In this document: positions 5,727 through 13,267 of the stretch, in pieces | How the letters are laid out: the number at the start of each line of letters is the position of its first letter | Position numbering within the stretch: position 1 is the first letter of the stretch | NCBI GenBank assembly: GCA_035325905.1 | Contig: DAOKYY010000079.1 | Coordinates: 1 to 18,394, forward strand | DNA from: DYGX01 sp035325905 | GTDB taxonomy: Bacteria > Chloroflexota > Anaerolineae > Aggregatilineales > Aggregatilineaceae | Direction of reading: 5' to 3' | DNA length: 18,394 bases | Translations under genes and position numbers: made by a program | The notes under the pieces: generated by a model | What the model was told of the DNA's origin: nothing | What the model saw: the letters and a program-made list of their open reading frames with translations, nothing else | The model's database searches: none

Positions 5727-7640
5727 TTGTCGAAGCACATCATCAAGATCAGCCTGGCGGCGCTGGTGGGGATTTTCGCCCTGCTCAGCCTGAACATGCT
5801 GCGCGAGCCGAGCCGCCAGGTCGAGGAGATCACCGAGCAGCAGGCCGCCGCCATCCAGCGGGCGATGCAGCTTTACGCGATCAACTGCGTGGAGTGTCAC
5901 GGCGCGTCCGGCGAAGGGCTGAATACCGCGCTGCCGATCAATGACCCCAGCGTGCGCGCCAAGAGCGACGACGAGCTATTCAAGACGATCGCGCGCGGGC
6001 GGCCGGGGACGGCGATGGTCGCCTTCGCCTCGGATGAGAACGGCATCCTGACCACGCCGCAGATCAACGACCTGGTGACGCTGATCAAGCATGTGCGCTG
6101 GCGCGAGGTCGAAGCGTACATCGACGCCAACGGCCTGCGCCCGGTCGATCTACCGGCGCTCGAAGCGCAGATCGATGTCGCTAACCTGACGTACCCGCTC
6201 GAAGTGGTCACTGCCGGGCGCACGCTGTACCAGGCCAACTGCTTTTCGTGCCACAACGCGGGCGCGGCGGGCGTGACCGGGCACCGCATCGGCAAGGACC
6301 TGTCGGACAGCCCCTTCGTGCGCGATCATACCGATGACGAGCTGCTGACCTTCATCAAGGAAGGGCGCGCCGAGACGGACCCGGAGAACATCACCGGCTA
6401 CGAGATGCCGGCGCGCGGCGGCAACCCGAACCTGTCGGATGCTGACCTGCTCAACATCATCGCCTACATGAAAGAAGTCAACAACCGGACGGTGGTGGAC
6501 AACTTCTCGCTGGCGGCGCAGACGACCGTCACCCGCGAAGGCGTAACGTACGAGTGGGTCAAAGTCGCGGAGAACTTCGACATTCCACTTGGCGTGTTTC
6601 ACGCGGGCGACGGCTCGGGGCGGCTGTTCGTCGTGGAGCAGGGCGGCAACATCTGGATCGTGCGCGACGGCGAAGTCCTTCCGCAGCCGTTCCTGACGAT
6701 CAGTGACCTGCCGCCGGGCGTGCCGAGCGGCGTCTACACCGAGCAGGGGCTGCTGGGGCTGGCGTTCCATCCCGACTACGAGCGGACTGGCGTTTTCTTC
6801 GTGTCGTACACCAATCGCCAGGGTGACAGCGTGCTGGCGCGCTATCGCGTCTCGGCGGAAAACCCCGACCGCGCCGATCCGTCGAGCGCCGAGATTCTGC
6901 TGACTGTCGATCAGCCGTTTGAGGACCACAACGGCGGCAATATCGTCTTCGGGCCGGACGGCTATCTGTACATCGGCTTCGGCGATGGCGGGCGCCCCGC
7001 CGAGCCGAACTACAACTCGCAGGAGCCGCAGCGTTATCTGGGCAAGATGCTGCGCCTTGACGTGAACGCCGATACCTACCGCGTGCCCGCCGACAACCCC
7101 TTCGTGGACGATCCGGCTTATCTGCCGGAGATCTGGGCGCTGGGCCTGCGCAATCCCTGGCGCTTCAGCTTTGACCGGGCGACCGGCGACCTGTACATCG
7201 GCGATGTGGGCCAGTGGCGGTATGAGGAAATCGACTATCAGCCGGGGACCAGCCAGGGGGGCGAGAACTACGGGTGGAGCGCGTTTGAGGCGACGCATCC
7301 GTACCTGGAAGACGAGACAGTCCTCGGTACGCATACGCCGCCCATTCTCGAGTACGGGCACGAGGCCGGGCTGTCGGTCACGGGGGGGTTCGTGTACCGG
7401 GGCCAAGCCATGCCGGAGCTTGACGGCCTGTACTTCTACGGCGATTATGTGAACGGCATCGTCTGGATCGCCTGGCGCGACGAGGCGGGCGCCTGGCAGA
7501 GCGAAACGTTTATGGACACGGCGTTCGTCATCCCGTCCTTCGGCGAAGACGAGCAGGGCGAGCTTTACCTGGTGGACTACAAAGGGGCGATCTATCGCCT
7601 GGAACATGCCGCCGAGCAGCCCCCGCCGGCGTCAGAGTGA
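5727..7640 (+). CDS. Membrane-anchored di-heme cytochrome c fused to a PQQ-type sugar dehydrogenase domain
   Basis: A 637-residue fusion. A hydrophobic segment (about 5-24) is followed by two cytochrome c domains, each with CXXCH: CVECH (54-58, possible Met97 ligand) and CFSCH (172-176, possible Met227). From about residue 272 to 627 there is a glucose/sorbosone dehydrogenase (GSDH) six-blade propeller, the family of soluble PQQ glucose dehydrogenase and aldose dehydrogenases. Its expected motifs are present: GLLGLAFHPDY, DHNGGNIVFGPDG with the probable catalytic His401, and LGLRNPWRFSFD with Arg475. The likely reaction is aldose oxidation with electrons passed from PQQ to the attached hemes. 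The TTG start has AGGGAG (5713-5718) 8 nt upstream, and the gene lies 42 nt after Rieske. Domain identity is strong; the sugar, the PQQ content and the link to the b/Rieske complex are inferred. Confidence 0.92.
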   Translation: MSKHIIKISLAALVGIFALLSLNMLREPSRQVEEITEQQAAAIQRAMQLYAINCVECHGASGEGLNTALPINDPSVRAKSDDELFKTIARGRPGTAMVAFASDENGILTTPQINDLVTLIKHVRWREVEAYIDANGLRPVDLPALEAQIDVANLTYPLEVVTAGRTLYQANCFSCHNAGAAGVTGHRIGKDLSDSPFVRDHTDDELLTFIKEGRAETDPENITGYEMPARGGNPNLSDADLLNIIAYMKEVNNRTVVDNFSLAAQTTVTREGVTYEWVKVAENFDIPLGVFHAGDGSGRLFVVEQGGNIWIVRDGEVLPQPFLTISDLPPGVPSGVYTEQGLLGLAFHPDYERTGVFFVSYTNRQGDSVLARYRVSAENPDRADPSSAEILLTVDQPFEDHNGGNIVFGPDGYLYIGFGDGGRPAEPNYNSQEPQRYLGKMLRLDVNADTYRVPADNPFVDDPAYLPEIWALGLRNPWRFSFDRATGDLYIGDVGQWRYEEIDYQPGTSQGGENYGWSAFEATHPYLEDETVLGTHTPPILEYGHEAGLSVTGGFVYRGQAMPELDGLYFYGDYVNGIVWIAWRDEAGAWQSETFMDTAFVIPSFGEDEQGELYLVDYKGAIYRLEHAAEQPPPASE

Positions 7641-7653
7641 GCGAGGGGTGCGT

Positions 7654-8859
7654 ATGCACGCAGAAGATCCGGCTTACACCAGCGCGCCGCCCCGCCGGGG
7701 AGTGAAGGCGCTGGCGCGCGCGCTCGGGCTTGTCTTCATGTTTCTGCTCACCTGGCTATCGCTCGAAGTGCTGCTGCGTGCCGGCTTCGACGCGCTGCCG
7801 CAGGGCACGCAGGGAGTGATCCAGCATGTGCGGCGCGTCCCCTGGAGCGACGAACATATCATCCCGGTCTTCCCCTACGAGACGAGCCGCGAGTTTCAGG
7901 CGCGCATCCCGCCCGGCCTGGACGATTACCCGGTTCACTGGGGCGACGCGGCGTTCACCTTCGACACGCTGCGCCTGTGGGAAGGCTCGGCGGAAGGGTT
8001 CCGCACCCAGCCGCCACAGTGGCCGATGGACCTCGTCGCGGTTGGGGACTCGTTCGCCTTCTGCTGGACGGATTTTGAGGATTGCTGGGTCGAGCAGCTT
8101 CACGCGCGGTTCGGCTGGCACGTGATGAACCTGGGGATTCCGGGCACCGGTTCCATGTCGCACGAGCTGGTGATCAGTAGTTACGCCGTCCCGATGGAGC
8201 CGAAGGTCGTGATCTGGCAGTGGTACGGCAACGACTACAAGGACGATTACGATCACGCGCGGCTGCGCGGCGAGGTCGGCGCGCTCGCCGGGCCGCCGCC
8301 GCCTGTCTCCGACGTGCCCGACTACGGCCCGCTGGCCGACTATTCAGCGGTGTATCGCCTGCTGCGCGACGCGCTGGATCGCCCGGCGGAAGCGAACGCC
8401 TCCGGCGAGCATTTCGTCACGGTCAACGGGCGCGAGATGCTGTTCAACACGCGGCTCGACACGCATAATCTCAGTTACGAGATGGTGCAGTACGGGTGGG
8501 GGCGGACGCTCGCGGCGCTCGACGCGGCGCACGCCGTTACGGACGGGATGGGCGCCGAGCTGGTCATCTTGCTGGTTCCGGCTAAGGAAGAAGTCTACGC
8601 CACCTGGAGCCAGGACCTGATCGGCTCCGAGACGCTCAATTACCTGATTGAGGGACGGCGCGCGCTGCTCGACGAGTGCGCGGCGCGCGGCTGGCGCTGC
8701 ATCGACCCGACCGACGCCTTCACGATCGCCATTAACGACGGGCAGACCGTCTACAACGCGTTTGATTTTCACCTCGACGCCAGCGGCAACCGGATCGTGG
8801 CGGACCTGCTGGGTAACTACCTGATCGCCGAAGGGCTGCTTGCTCCTCGCACCGAGTAA
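7654..8859 (+). CDS. Membrane-anchored SGNH-hydrolase-like protein
   Basis: Last gene of the operon, 13 nt after the cytochrome/dehydrogenase fusion; product 401 residues. One N-terminal membrane segment (about 21-43) is followed by an extracytoplasmic domain with SGNH/GDSL marks: block I AVGDSF (Ser133), a glycine block GIPGTGS (161-167), block III QWYGND (Asn193) and a C-terminal DFHLDASGN with His373 and Asp371. The order and spacing fit an esterase or O-acyltransferase-type SGNH domain such as those that modify polysaccharides. The substrate cannot be told from sequence. ATG at 7654 is chosen because GAGGGG (7643-7648) lies 5 nt upstream; the open frame runs further upstream but only inside the previous gene. 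Its link to the respiratory genes is unclear, and it may simply be co-transcribed. Confidence 0.82.
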   Translation: MHAEDPAYTSAPPRRGVKALARALGLVFMFLLTWLSLEVLLRAGFDALPQGTQGVIQHVRRVPWSDEHIIPVFPYETSREFQARIPPGLDDYPVHWGDAAFTFDTLRLWEGSAEGFRTQPPQWPMDLVAVGDSFAFCWTDFEDCWVEQLHARFGWHVMNLGIPGTGSMSHELVISSYAVPMEPKVVIWQWYGNDYKDDYDHARLRGEVGALAGPPPPVSDVPDYGPLADYSAVYRLLRDALDRPAEANASGEHFVTVNGREMLFNTRLDTHNLSYEMVQYGWGRTLAALDAAHAVTDGMGAELVILLVPAKEEVYATWSQDLIGSETLNYLIEGRRALLDECAARGWRCIDPTDAFTIAINDGQTVYNAFDFHLDASGNRIVADLLGNYLIAEGLLAPRTE

Positions 8860-8887
8860 CCCCTTATCGAACGCGGCACACCGGCAC

Positions 8888-8904
8888 GCGGCGAAACGCG
8901 CCGC
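8888..8904. terminator. Possible hairpin between convergent genes
   Basis: The 84-base gap between the SGNH gene and the converging SH3b gene holds GCGGCG (8888-8893) and CGCCGC (8899-8904) around a 5-nt loop, with short flanking CCGG/CCGG pairing. No T-run follows on either strand, so an intrinsic terminator is doubtful. Confidence 0.3.
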
Positions 8905-8943
8905 CGGCTAAGGCGGCCAGCAGCCCTCTGCCGGACGATTCTC

Positions 8944-10593
8944 TTACGGATGGTTCGCCGTGTTCTCGGTCACGTAGAGCGTGCCTCCGACGCTTGCCCC
9001 CGCTGCGAAGGAGCCGATCCAGATATCGTAGCGCCCGCTCGATGGCGTGTTGAAATCGATCGTGGGGTTCAGCGTCCCGAACGAGTCGTCCACGCACACA
9101 TAGCTGCCGCCCGGCGTGTTGATGATCATGGTCGTGTCACCGCCGCCGATGAAGTAGAAGCGCAGCGTCGGGAACGCGCCGGAGGTGTAGTTCACCGAGA
9201 AACTCGGCGCGGCAGTAGCGTAGCCGGAGCAGCCACCGCCCAGATAGGACACGTTCGCCGGCCCGCCAGCAGTGACTCCGGCCGAGAACGGATCGGGCAC
9301 GAAGCCCGACGTCAGCGCGGTCGAGCCGTAGACCGGCGGCAGCGAGAAGTTCAGCGTCGCGACCATCTCGAACTGCGGCAAGGTCGGCGTGGGCGTCCAG
9401 GTGGGCGTCACCGCATCGGTTGGCGTCGCGGTCCAGGTCGGCGTGATGCTGGTCGTCGCGTCCGGGGTCCAGGTGGGGGTCGTGCTGCCCGGCGGCGGGG
9501 TCGGCGTCATCACGACGACCGTCACGTTGCCGCACTGGCCGCCGATCCGGATCACGCTCGACGAAATCCACCCGACGACTCCGTTGACGTTCACCTGGAA
9601 CCACGAGCCATCCGCCAGCCGGCCTGTGACCGCCGCCAGCGCGTTGCCCGAAATCTGGAACAGCGGCGGGAACTGCGTGCTCGGCCCGCTGCGGACGTTG
9701 ACCGCGCCGCCGGTCAGCGAGGCGACCACGCACGCGCCGGTGGTGGGCAAGGGCGGCAGCGGCTGTGGCGGGATGGGTGTCGGCGCCGCGACGAACGGCG
9801 TGATCGTCGGGGTCGGCGTTGCCTCAACGGGGGCGCCCGCCTCGCACGTTGGACCGGTCGCATCGTCGGTCTGCACACAGAGGGTATACGCCTGGTCGGC
9901 GCTTGACCCGCTGTTGGCGACTTCGACCAGGAAGTTGTTGGGGCTAGGCGGAATCCGGTAGCGCACGCCCGCCAGCGACGCGCCGCTGAGCGCCAGGAGT
10001 TCGAGGCTGTCCGCATTCTTGAGCGTCACGACCGGCGCGCCGGTCAGAAGATCGCTTTCCACGAACAGCAGCATGCCGTTCGTCTCCGACCCCGCGAACG
10101 TATACCGCTGCGGCGGCTGGTCGCTCCCGGCGGCGCCCTCTACAATCTCACCCAGGGCGAGCACGACCGGCGGGGCGAGCGCCTCGCCCTCCTGAACGCC
10201 GAGCACAAACTGCCCCGGCTCGCCGCTCGCGCTGCGCACCTCGATGTGATACGCGCCCGCGCTCAGCGCCAGCGAGCGGATCTGCGCGACCGTGCCGAGG
10301 CCCGCGTTGGGCGTGGCCTGAAGCAGCAGGTCGGACGAATCGAACACCTGGAGCGCGGGGGCGAAGCCTGGGTCGAGCGACAGCGCCTGAACGTCGATGA
10401 CCTGCGGCTCGGTGATGGCGATCACAAAGACCTGGACGGGAACCTCGGCGCTGATCTCGCCGATCTTGTTCTCGCCGACCTGAATCAGAACAGGCTCTTC
10501 GTCCTGGGCGAAGGCAGCCGGGGCGACCAGAAGAGAGAAGACCGTTGCCCAAACAATCGCTAACCATGCGTCGCGTGATCGGTGATGAAACAT
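8944..10593 (-). CDS. Large secreted SH3b-domain protein with Thr/Pro stalks
   Basis: A 549-residue exported protein. A signal peptide ends near residue 29 (LVAPAAFAQ). Two beta-rich segments of bacterial pre-peptidase (PPC-like) character follow (about 35-130 and 135-240). Then come a Pro/Thr linker (about 247-277), an SH3b domain (about 285-345; AVNVRSGPSTQFP, then GVVGWISSSVI), a second stalk of three 12-residue TPTWT units, and a C-terminal beta domain (about 400-549) with RFYFIGGGDTTM and SGRYDIWIGSF, again PPC-like. SH3b domains often bind cell-wall peptides, so it may coat or cross-link the envelope; no catalytic domain is seen. ATG at 10593 is chosen over an in-frame GTG at 10632 because GGAG lies 11 nt upstream, the signal peptide fits, and the predicted promoter's start point falls downstream of the earlier codon. 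Confidence 0.85.
   Translation of the reverse strand: MFHHRSRDAWLAIVWATVFSLLVAPAAFAQDEEPVLIQVGENKIGEISAEVPVQVFVIAITEPQVIDVQALSLDPGFAPALQVFDSSDLLLQATPNAGLGTVAQIRSLALSAGAYHIEVRSASGEPGQFVLGVQEGEALAPPVVLALGEIVEGAAGSDQPPQRYTFAGSETNGMLLFVESDLLTGAPVVTLKNADSLELLALSGASLAGVRYRIPPSPNNFLVEVANSGSSADQAYTLCVQTDDATGPTCEAGAPVEATPTPTITPFVAAPTPIPPQPLPPLPTTGACVVASLTGGAVNVRSGPSTQFPPLFQISGNALAAVTGRLADGSWFQVNVNGVVGWISSSVIRIGGQCGNVTVVVMTPTPPPGSTTPTWTPDATTSITPTWTATPTDAVTPTWTPTPTLPQFEMVATLNFSLPPVYGSTALTSGFVPDPFSAGVTAGGPANVSYLGGGCSGYATAAPSFSVNYTSGAFPTLRFYFIGGGDTTMIINTPGGSYVCVDDSFGTLNPTIDFNTPSSGRYDIWIGSFAAGASVGGTLYVTENTANHP
9373..9480 (-). repeat. Three 36-bp in-frame tandem repeats in the stalk
   Basis: GTCCAG cores on the plus strand recur at 9395, 9431 and 9467, exactly 36 bases apart. 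In the protein they encode three 12-residue units, each beginning TPTWT. Copies differ in their second half. Such stalk repeats probably set the distance between the SH3b and C-terminal domains and could vary in copy number between strains. Confidence 0.8.
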
Positions 10594-10639
10594 GGCGTTA
10601 GATGCTCCGGTTCGATGGCCGTTCGGGAACACTCATACA

Positions 10640-10668
10640 ATTGTACGGCGGATAATTAGCTGTAGCAA
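10640..10668 (-). promoter_or_regulatory. Sigma-70-type promoter of the SH3b protein gene
   Basis: On the minus strand TTGCTA (10668-10663) is followed after 17 bases by TACAAT (10645-10640). Transcription would begin near 10633, about 40 nt before the ATG at 10593. Spacing is ideal and the boxes match at 4 of 6 and 5 of 6 positions. Confidence 0.6.
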
Positions 10669-10730
10669 TAAGGCGATACAGTAGCGCGGCCCAACCGCCG
10701 CCGCCACGTCGTCTGCGCCGCACGGCGCGC

Positions 10731-10736
10731 TATAAT
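10731..10736 (+). promoter_or_regulatory. Probable -10 box of the thermonuclease gene
   Basis: A perfect TATAAT lies 54 bases before the ATG at 10791. No clear -35 box is found 16-18 bases upstream. The implied start near 10743 supports the ATG at 10791 rather than the in-frame GTG at 10746. Confidence 0.45.
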
Positions 10737-10790
10737 ACGCCCGCTGTGCGCCTAGCTGAACCCGGCCTTGTCCGTTCCTCGCGAGGTTCC

Positions 10791-11327
10791 ATGCGCCACC
10801 CACCGTTCACCGTTATACTGGCATCCCGGCTGCGTCCGATGCTGCCCGCGCTCCTGGCTGCCGTAATGGCGCTGGCGGGCTGCGCCGAACTGGAGCAGCT
10901 TGCGCCAACCCCGGTTCCTGTCGCGCCCGGCGCGGAGGGCGAGCGCGCCTCGGTTATACGCGTGATCGATGGCGACACGATCGACGTGCGTCTGGGAGGC
11001 GAGACCTATCGCGTCCGCTATATTGGGATCGACACGCCGGAGCGCGACGAGCAGTGCTACAGCGAAGCGACGGCGGCGAACACGGCGCTAGTGCAAGGTC
11101 AGACGGTCGCGCTGGTCCGCGACGTGAGCCATACGGACGTGCATGGACGTTTGCTGCGCTACGTCTACGTGGGCGAGGTATTTGTCAACGCCGAGCTGGT
11201 CGCGGACGGCTACGCCGAGTCGCGCGCCTACCCGCCCGATACCGCGCAGCAGCGATACCTGGACAGCCTGGAGCGCGCGGCAAAAGCCGCCGGCCGGGGT
11301 TGCTACCCGACCGGCGTGTTCGACTGA
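10791..11327 (+). CDS. Lipoprotein thermonuclease (SNase family)
   Basis: A 178-residue nuclease of the staphylococcal nuclease family, which cleaves DNA and RNA with calcium. The N-terminus is a lipoprotein signal with lipobox LAGC (Cys31), followed by a short Pro-rich spacer (38-50), so it should be tethered outside the cell. The catalytic set is present: DGDT with Asp62, Arg76 in RYIGIDTPE with Asp81, Thr82 and Glu84, and Arg120 in HGRLLRYV; these match Asp21, Arg35, Asp40, Thr41, Glu43 and Arg87 of the S. aureus enzyme. ATG at 10791 has GAGG 4 nt upstream and lies behind a TATAAT box. It stands alone and its stop codon lies only 16 bases from the end of the converging dehydrogenase gene. 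A likely role is breakdown of external nucleic acid for nutrition. Confidence 0.93.
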   Translation: MRHPPFTVILASRLRPMLPALLAAVMALAGCAELEQLAPTPVPVAPGAEGERASVIRVIDGDTIDVRLGGETYRVRYIGIDTPERDEQCYSEATAANTALVQGQTVALVRDVSHTDVHGRLLRYVYVGEVFVNAELVADGYAESRAYPPDTAQQRYLDSLERAAKAAGRGCYPTGVFD

Positions 11328-11343
11328 GGGTGAGCGGCGCGGC

Positions 11344-12366
11344 TCAGGGGATCTCGATCACGCACTTGACGACCGCCTCGTCGCGCAGCAATTCGTCAAA
11401 CAGGGTCGGGCCTTCTTCCAGCGCGGCCCGGCGCGAGATCAGGTGCTCTACGTCGATCCGGTCGTCGGACAGCATCGCCAGCGCGCGCCGGAAATCACGC
11501 TCGTTCATGCCATAGCTGCCGACGATTTGCAGCTCGCGCGTGACGATCGCCTGCATATCGACTTCTACGATGCGCTCGCTGTTGCCGATCCAGACAATCG
11601 CGCCGCCGTCGCGGATGGCGCGTAGCGACTGCCCAACCGTCGCGCTGATGCCGACCGCCTCGAACACGATATCGAAGCCCTGCCCGCCGGTCGCGTCTGC
11701 GACGAACGCCGCGAAGTCGTTGGCGGCGGGGTTGATTATCCGCGTCGCGCCCATCTGCCGCGCGGCGGCCAGCCGCGTCTCGCTCACGTCGCTGACGGCG
11801 ATCTCGCTCGCACCGGCCAGCTTGAGCACCTGCATCGTCAGCAGGCCGATCGTGCCGGCGCCGATCACCAGCGCGCGGTCATAGGGGCGGATGCGCCCCA
11901 GCCCGACGGCGTGCACCGCGACCGCCGTCGGCTCGGTCAGCGCGGCGGTGGCGTAAGGCAGCGTGTCCGGCAGCGGGTAGACGTTCGACTCCGGCACGAC
12001 AGTATATTCGGCGTAGGCGCCCGGCAGGTTCATGCCAATCATCTGGCGCACGACGCGCCCGGTGGCCGGATCGGGCCGGTAGATCAGCGGGTGCAGCGCC
12101 ACCCGATCGCCCGGCTGTACGCTTTGCACGCTCTCACCGACCGCCACGACTTCCCCCGCGGCCTCGTGGCCCATAATCAGCGGCGGCTTGCGGCGTCCCG
12201 TCTTGCCGGTGTAGCCGTGCAGGTCGGAGCCGCACACCGACGCGGCGTGAACGCGGATCAGCACGTCGTCCGGGCGCTCCGGGCGCGGCACGGGCACGGA
12301 TTGTAGCTCCAGGCGGTTGAAGTTGGTGAGCATCAGCGCCCGCATGGTGGAAGGAGATTCGCTCAT
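11344..12366 (-). CDS. Zinc-type medium-chain dehydrogenase (sorbitol/threonine dehydrogenase-like)
   Basis: A 340-residue NAD(P)-dependent alcohol dehydrogenase. Catalytic-zinc ligands are visible: Cys45 in SVCGSDLH, His67-Glu68 in MGHEAAG and Glu145 in LTEPTAV. The cofactor site is VIGAGTIGL (167-175). The lobe that normally holds a structural zinc with four closely spaced cysteines is replaced by residues 91-118 with no cysteine, so that metal site is absent. The gene follows the permease gene by 10 nt and is the last member of the importer operon, so it probably oxidises the imported compound or its first product, likely a polyol or sugar. The ATG at 12366 has AGGA only 2 nt upstream, so the ATG at 12345 is an alternative. 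Substrate is inferred only from context. Confidence 0.88.
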   Translation of the reverse strand: MSESPSTMRALMLTNFNRLELQSVPVPRPERPDDVLIRVHAASVCGSDLHGYTGKTGRRKPPLIMGHEAAGEVVAVGESVQSVQPGDRVALHPLIYRPDPATGRVVRQMIGMNLPGAYAEYTVVPESNVYPLPDTLPYATAALTEPTAVAVHAVGLGRIRPYDRALVIGAGTIGLLTMQVLKLAGASEIAVSDVSETRLAAARQMGATRIINPAANDFAAFVADATGGQGFDIVFEAVGISATVGQSLRAIRDGGAIVWIGNSERIVEVDMQAIVTRELQIVGSYGMNERDFRRALAMLSDDRIDVEHLISRRAALEEGPTLFDELLRDEAVVKCVIEIP

Positions 12367-12376
12367 TGTCCTAGCA

Positions 12377-13267
12377 TTAGCCTTTGATAGCCCCGGCGGT
12401 CAGGCCGGAGACGACATACCGCTGCATGAACGCAGTAATAATTAGCACCGGCAGCGTGATCAGCACCGCCGCCGCCATCAGCCCGCCCCAGTCAACGCTG
12501 GCGTAGGTGATGAAGTTGAAGATCGCGACCGGCAGCGTGCGCGTGTCGTCGCCAGAGAGCACCAGCGAGAACATAAAGTTGTTCCATGAGAAGATGAACG
12601 ACATGATCGTCGCAGTCATGATCGCCGGCACCGCCAGCGGCAGCGCGATGCGGATAAACGTGCCGAGCATCGACGCGCCGTCGATGCGCGCCGACTCCTC
12701 GACTTCGAGCGGCAGGCCCTCGAAAAACGGGACCATCACCCACACAATGAACGGCATCGACACGATCATGTGGCTGAGAACCAGGGCGGCGTAGCTGCCG
12801 TTCAGCCCGGCGCGGCTGAACAGGATGTACCACGGCACGAGAAACGTAATGCCCGGCACGATGCGCGCGGCGAGCAGCACCACGCCCAGCCAGTCGTAAT
12901 GGAAGCGCGCAATCGCGTAGGCGGCGGGCAGCCCCAGCACCAGCGAGAAGAAGGTCGAGAGCACGGCCACCACGAAGCTGTTGCCCATGTAGCGCAGGAA
13001 ATTGTATTCCGAGAAGACCTTGTCGAAGTTACGCAAGGTCGGCTCGAAACCCCATTCCGGCGTGATGATCTCGATATGGGTCTGAAAGGCGGCGAGCGCC
13101 ATCCAGACAATCGGAAACAGCAGCACGACCAGCACGATCAGCAGCAGAATCGCGCGCAGCGTGCCGGATATGAACCGGCGCACCTGGGCGCGCCTGCGGC
13201 TGGCGATTGCTTCCTGGCTGAGGCTAAGCGAACGGCGCGGCTCGATGGGTCGGGTGATGTCGGTCAT
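12377..13267 (-). CDS. Carbohydrate ABC importer permease, MalG type
   Basis: A 296-residue inner-membrane permease with about six transmembrane helices and an extended cytoplasmic N-terminus of about 30 residues. The EAA loop that docks the ATPase is at about 189-214 (EESARIDGAS, then IALPLAVP). It pairs with the MalF-type permease encoded just upstream; the two genes overlap by ATGA (13264-13267), which implies translational coupling and equal amounts. GAGG lies 8 nt before the start. No ATPase gene is found in the operon, so a shared MsmX-type ATPase encoded elsewhere is likely. Confidence 0.94.
   Translation of the reverse strand: MTDITRPIEPRRSLSLSQEAIASRRRAQVRRFISGTLRAILLLIVLVVLLFPIVWMALAAFQTHIEIITPEWGFEPTLRNFDKVFSEYNFLRYMGNSFVVAVLSTFFSLVLGLPAAYAIARFHYDWLGVVLLAARIVPGITFLVPWYILFSRAGLNGSYAALVLSHMIVSMPFIVWVMVPFFEGLPLEVEESARIDGASMLGTFIRIALPLAVPAIMTATIMSFIFSWNNFMFSLVLSGDDTRTLPVAIFNFITYASVDWGGLMAAAVLITLPVLIITAFMQRYVVSGLTAGAIKG

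Noticed and set aside
6150..7607. A 485-codon open frame on the minus strand opposite the cytochrome c/GSDH gene
   Set aside because: The plus strand has both heme motifs and the GSDH motifs in one frame, and the opposite frame has none.
7606..7653. Start of the SGNH gene inside the preceding cytochrome/dehydrogenase gene
   Set aside because: The extra residues are Pro/Arg-rich readthrough of the upstream gene in another frame, and ATG at 7654 has a clear ribosome binding site.
9373..9480. Regular 36-bp repeats that could suggest a CRISPR array
   Set aside because: They are contiguous, in frame and encode the Thr/Pro stalk; there are no unique spacers between identical repeats.
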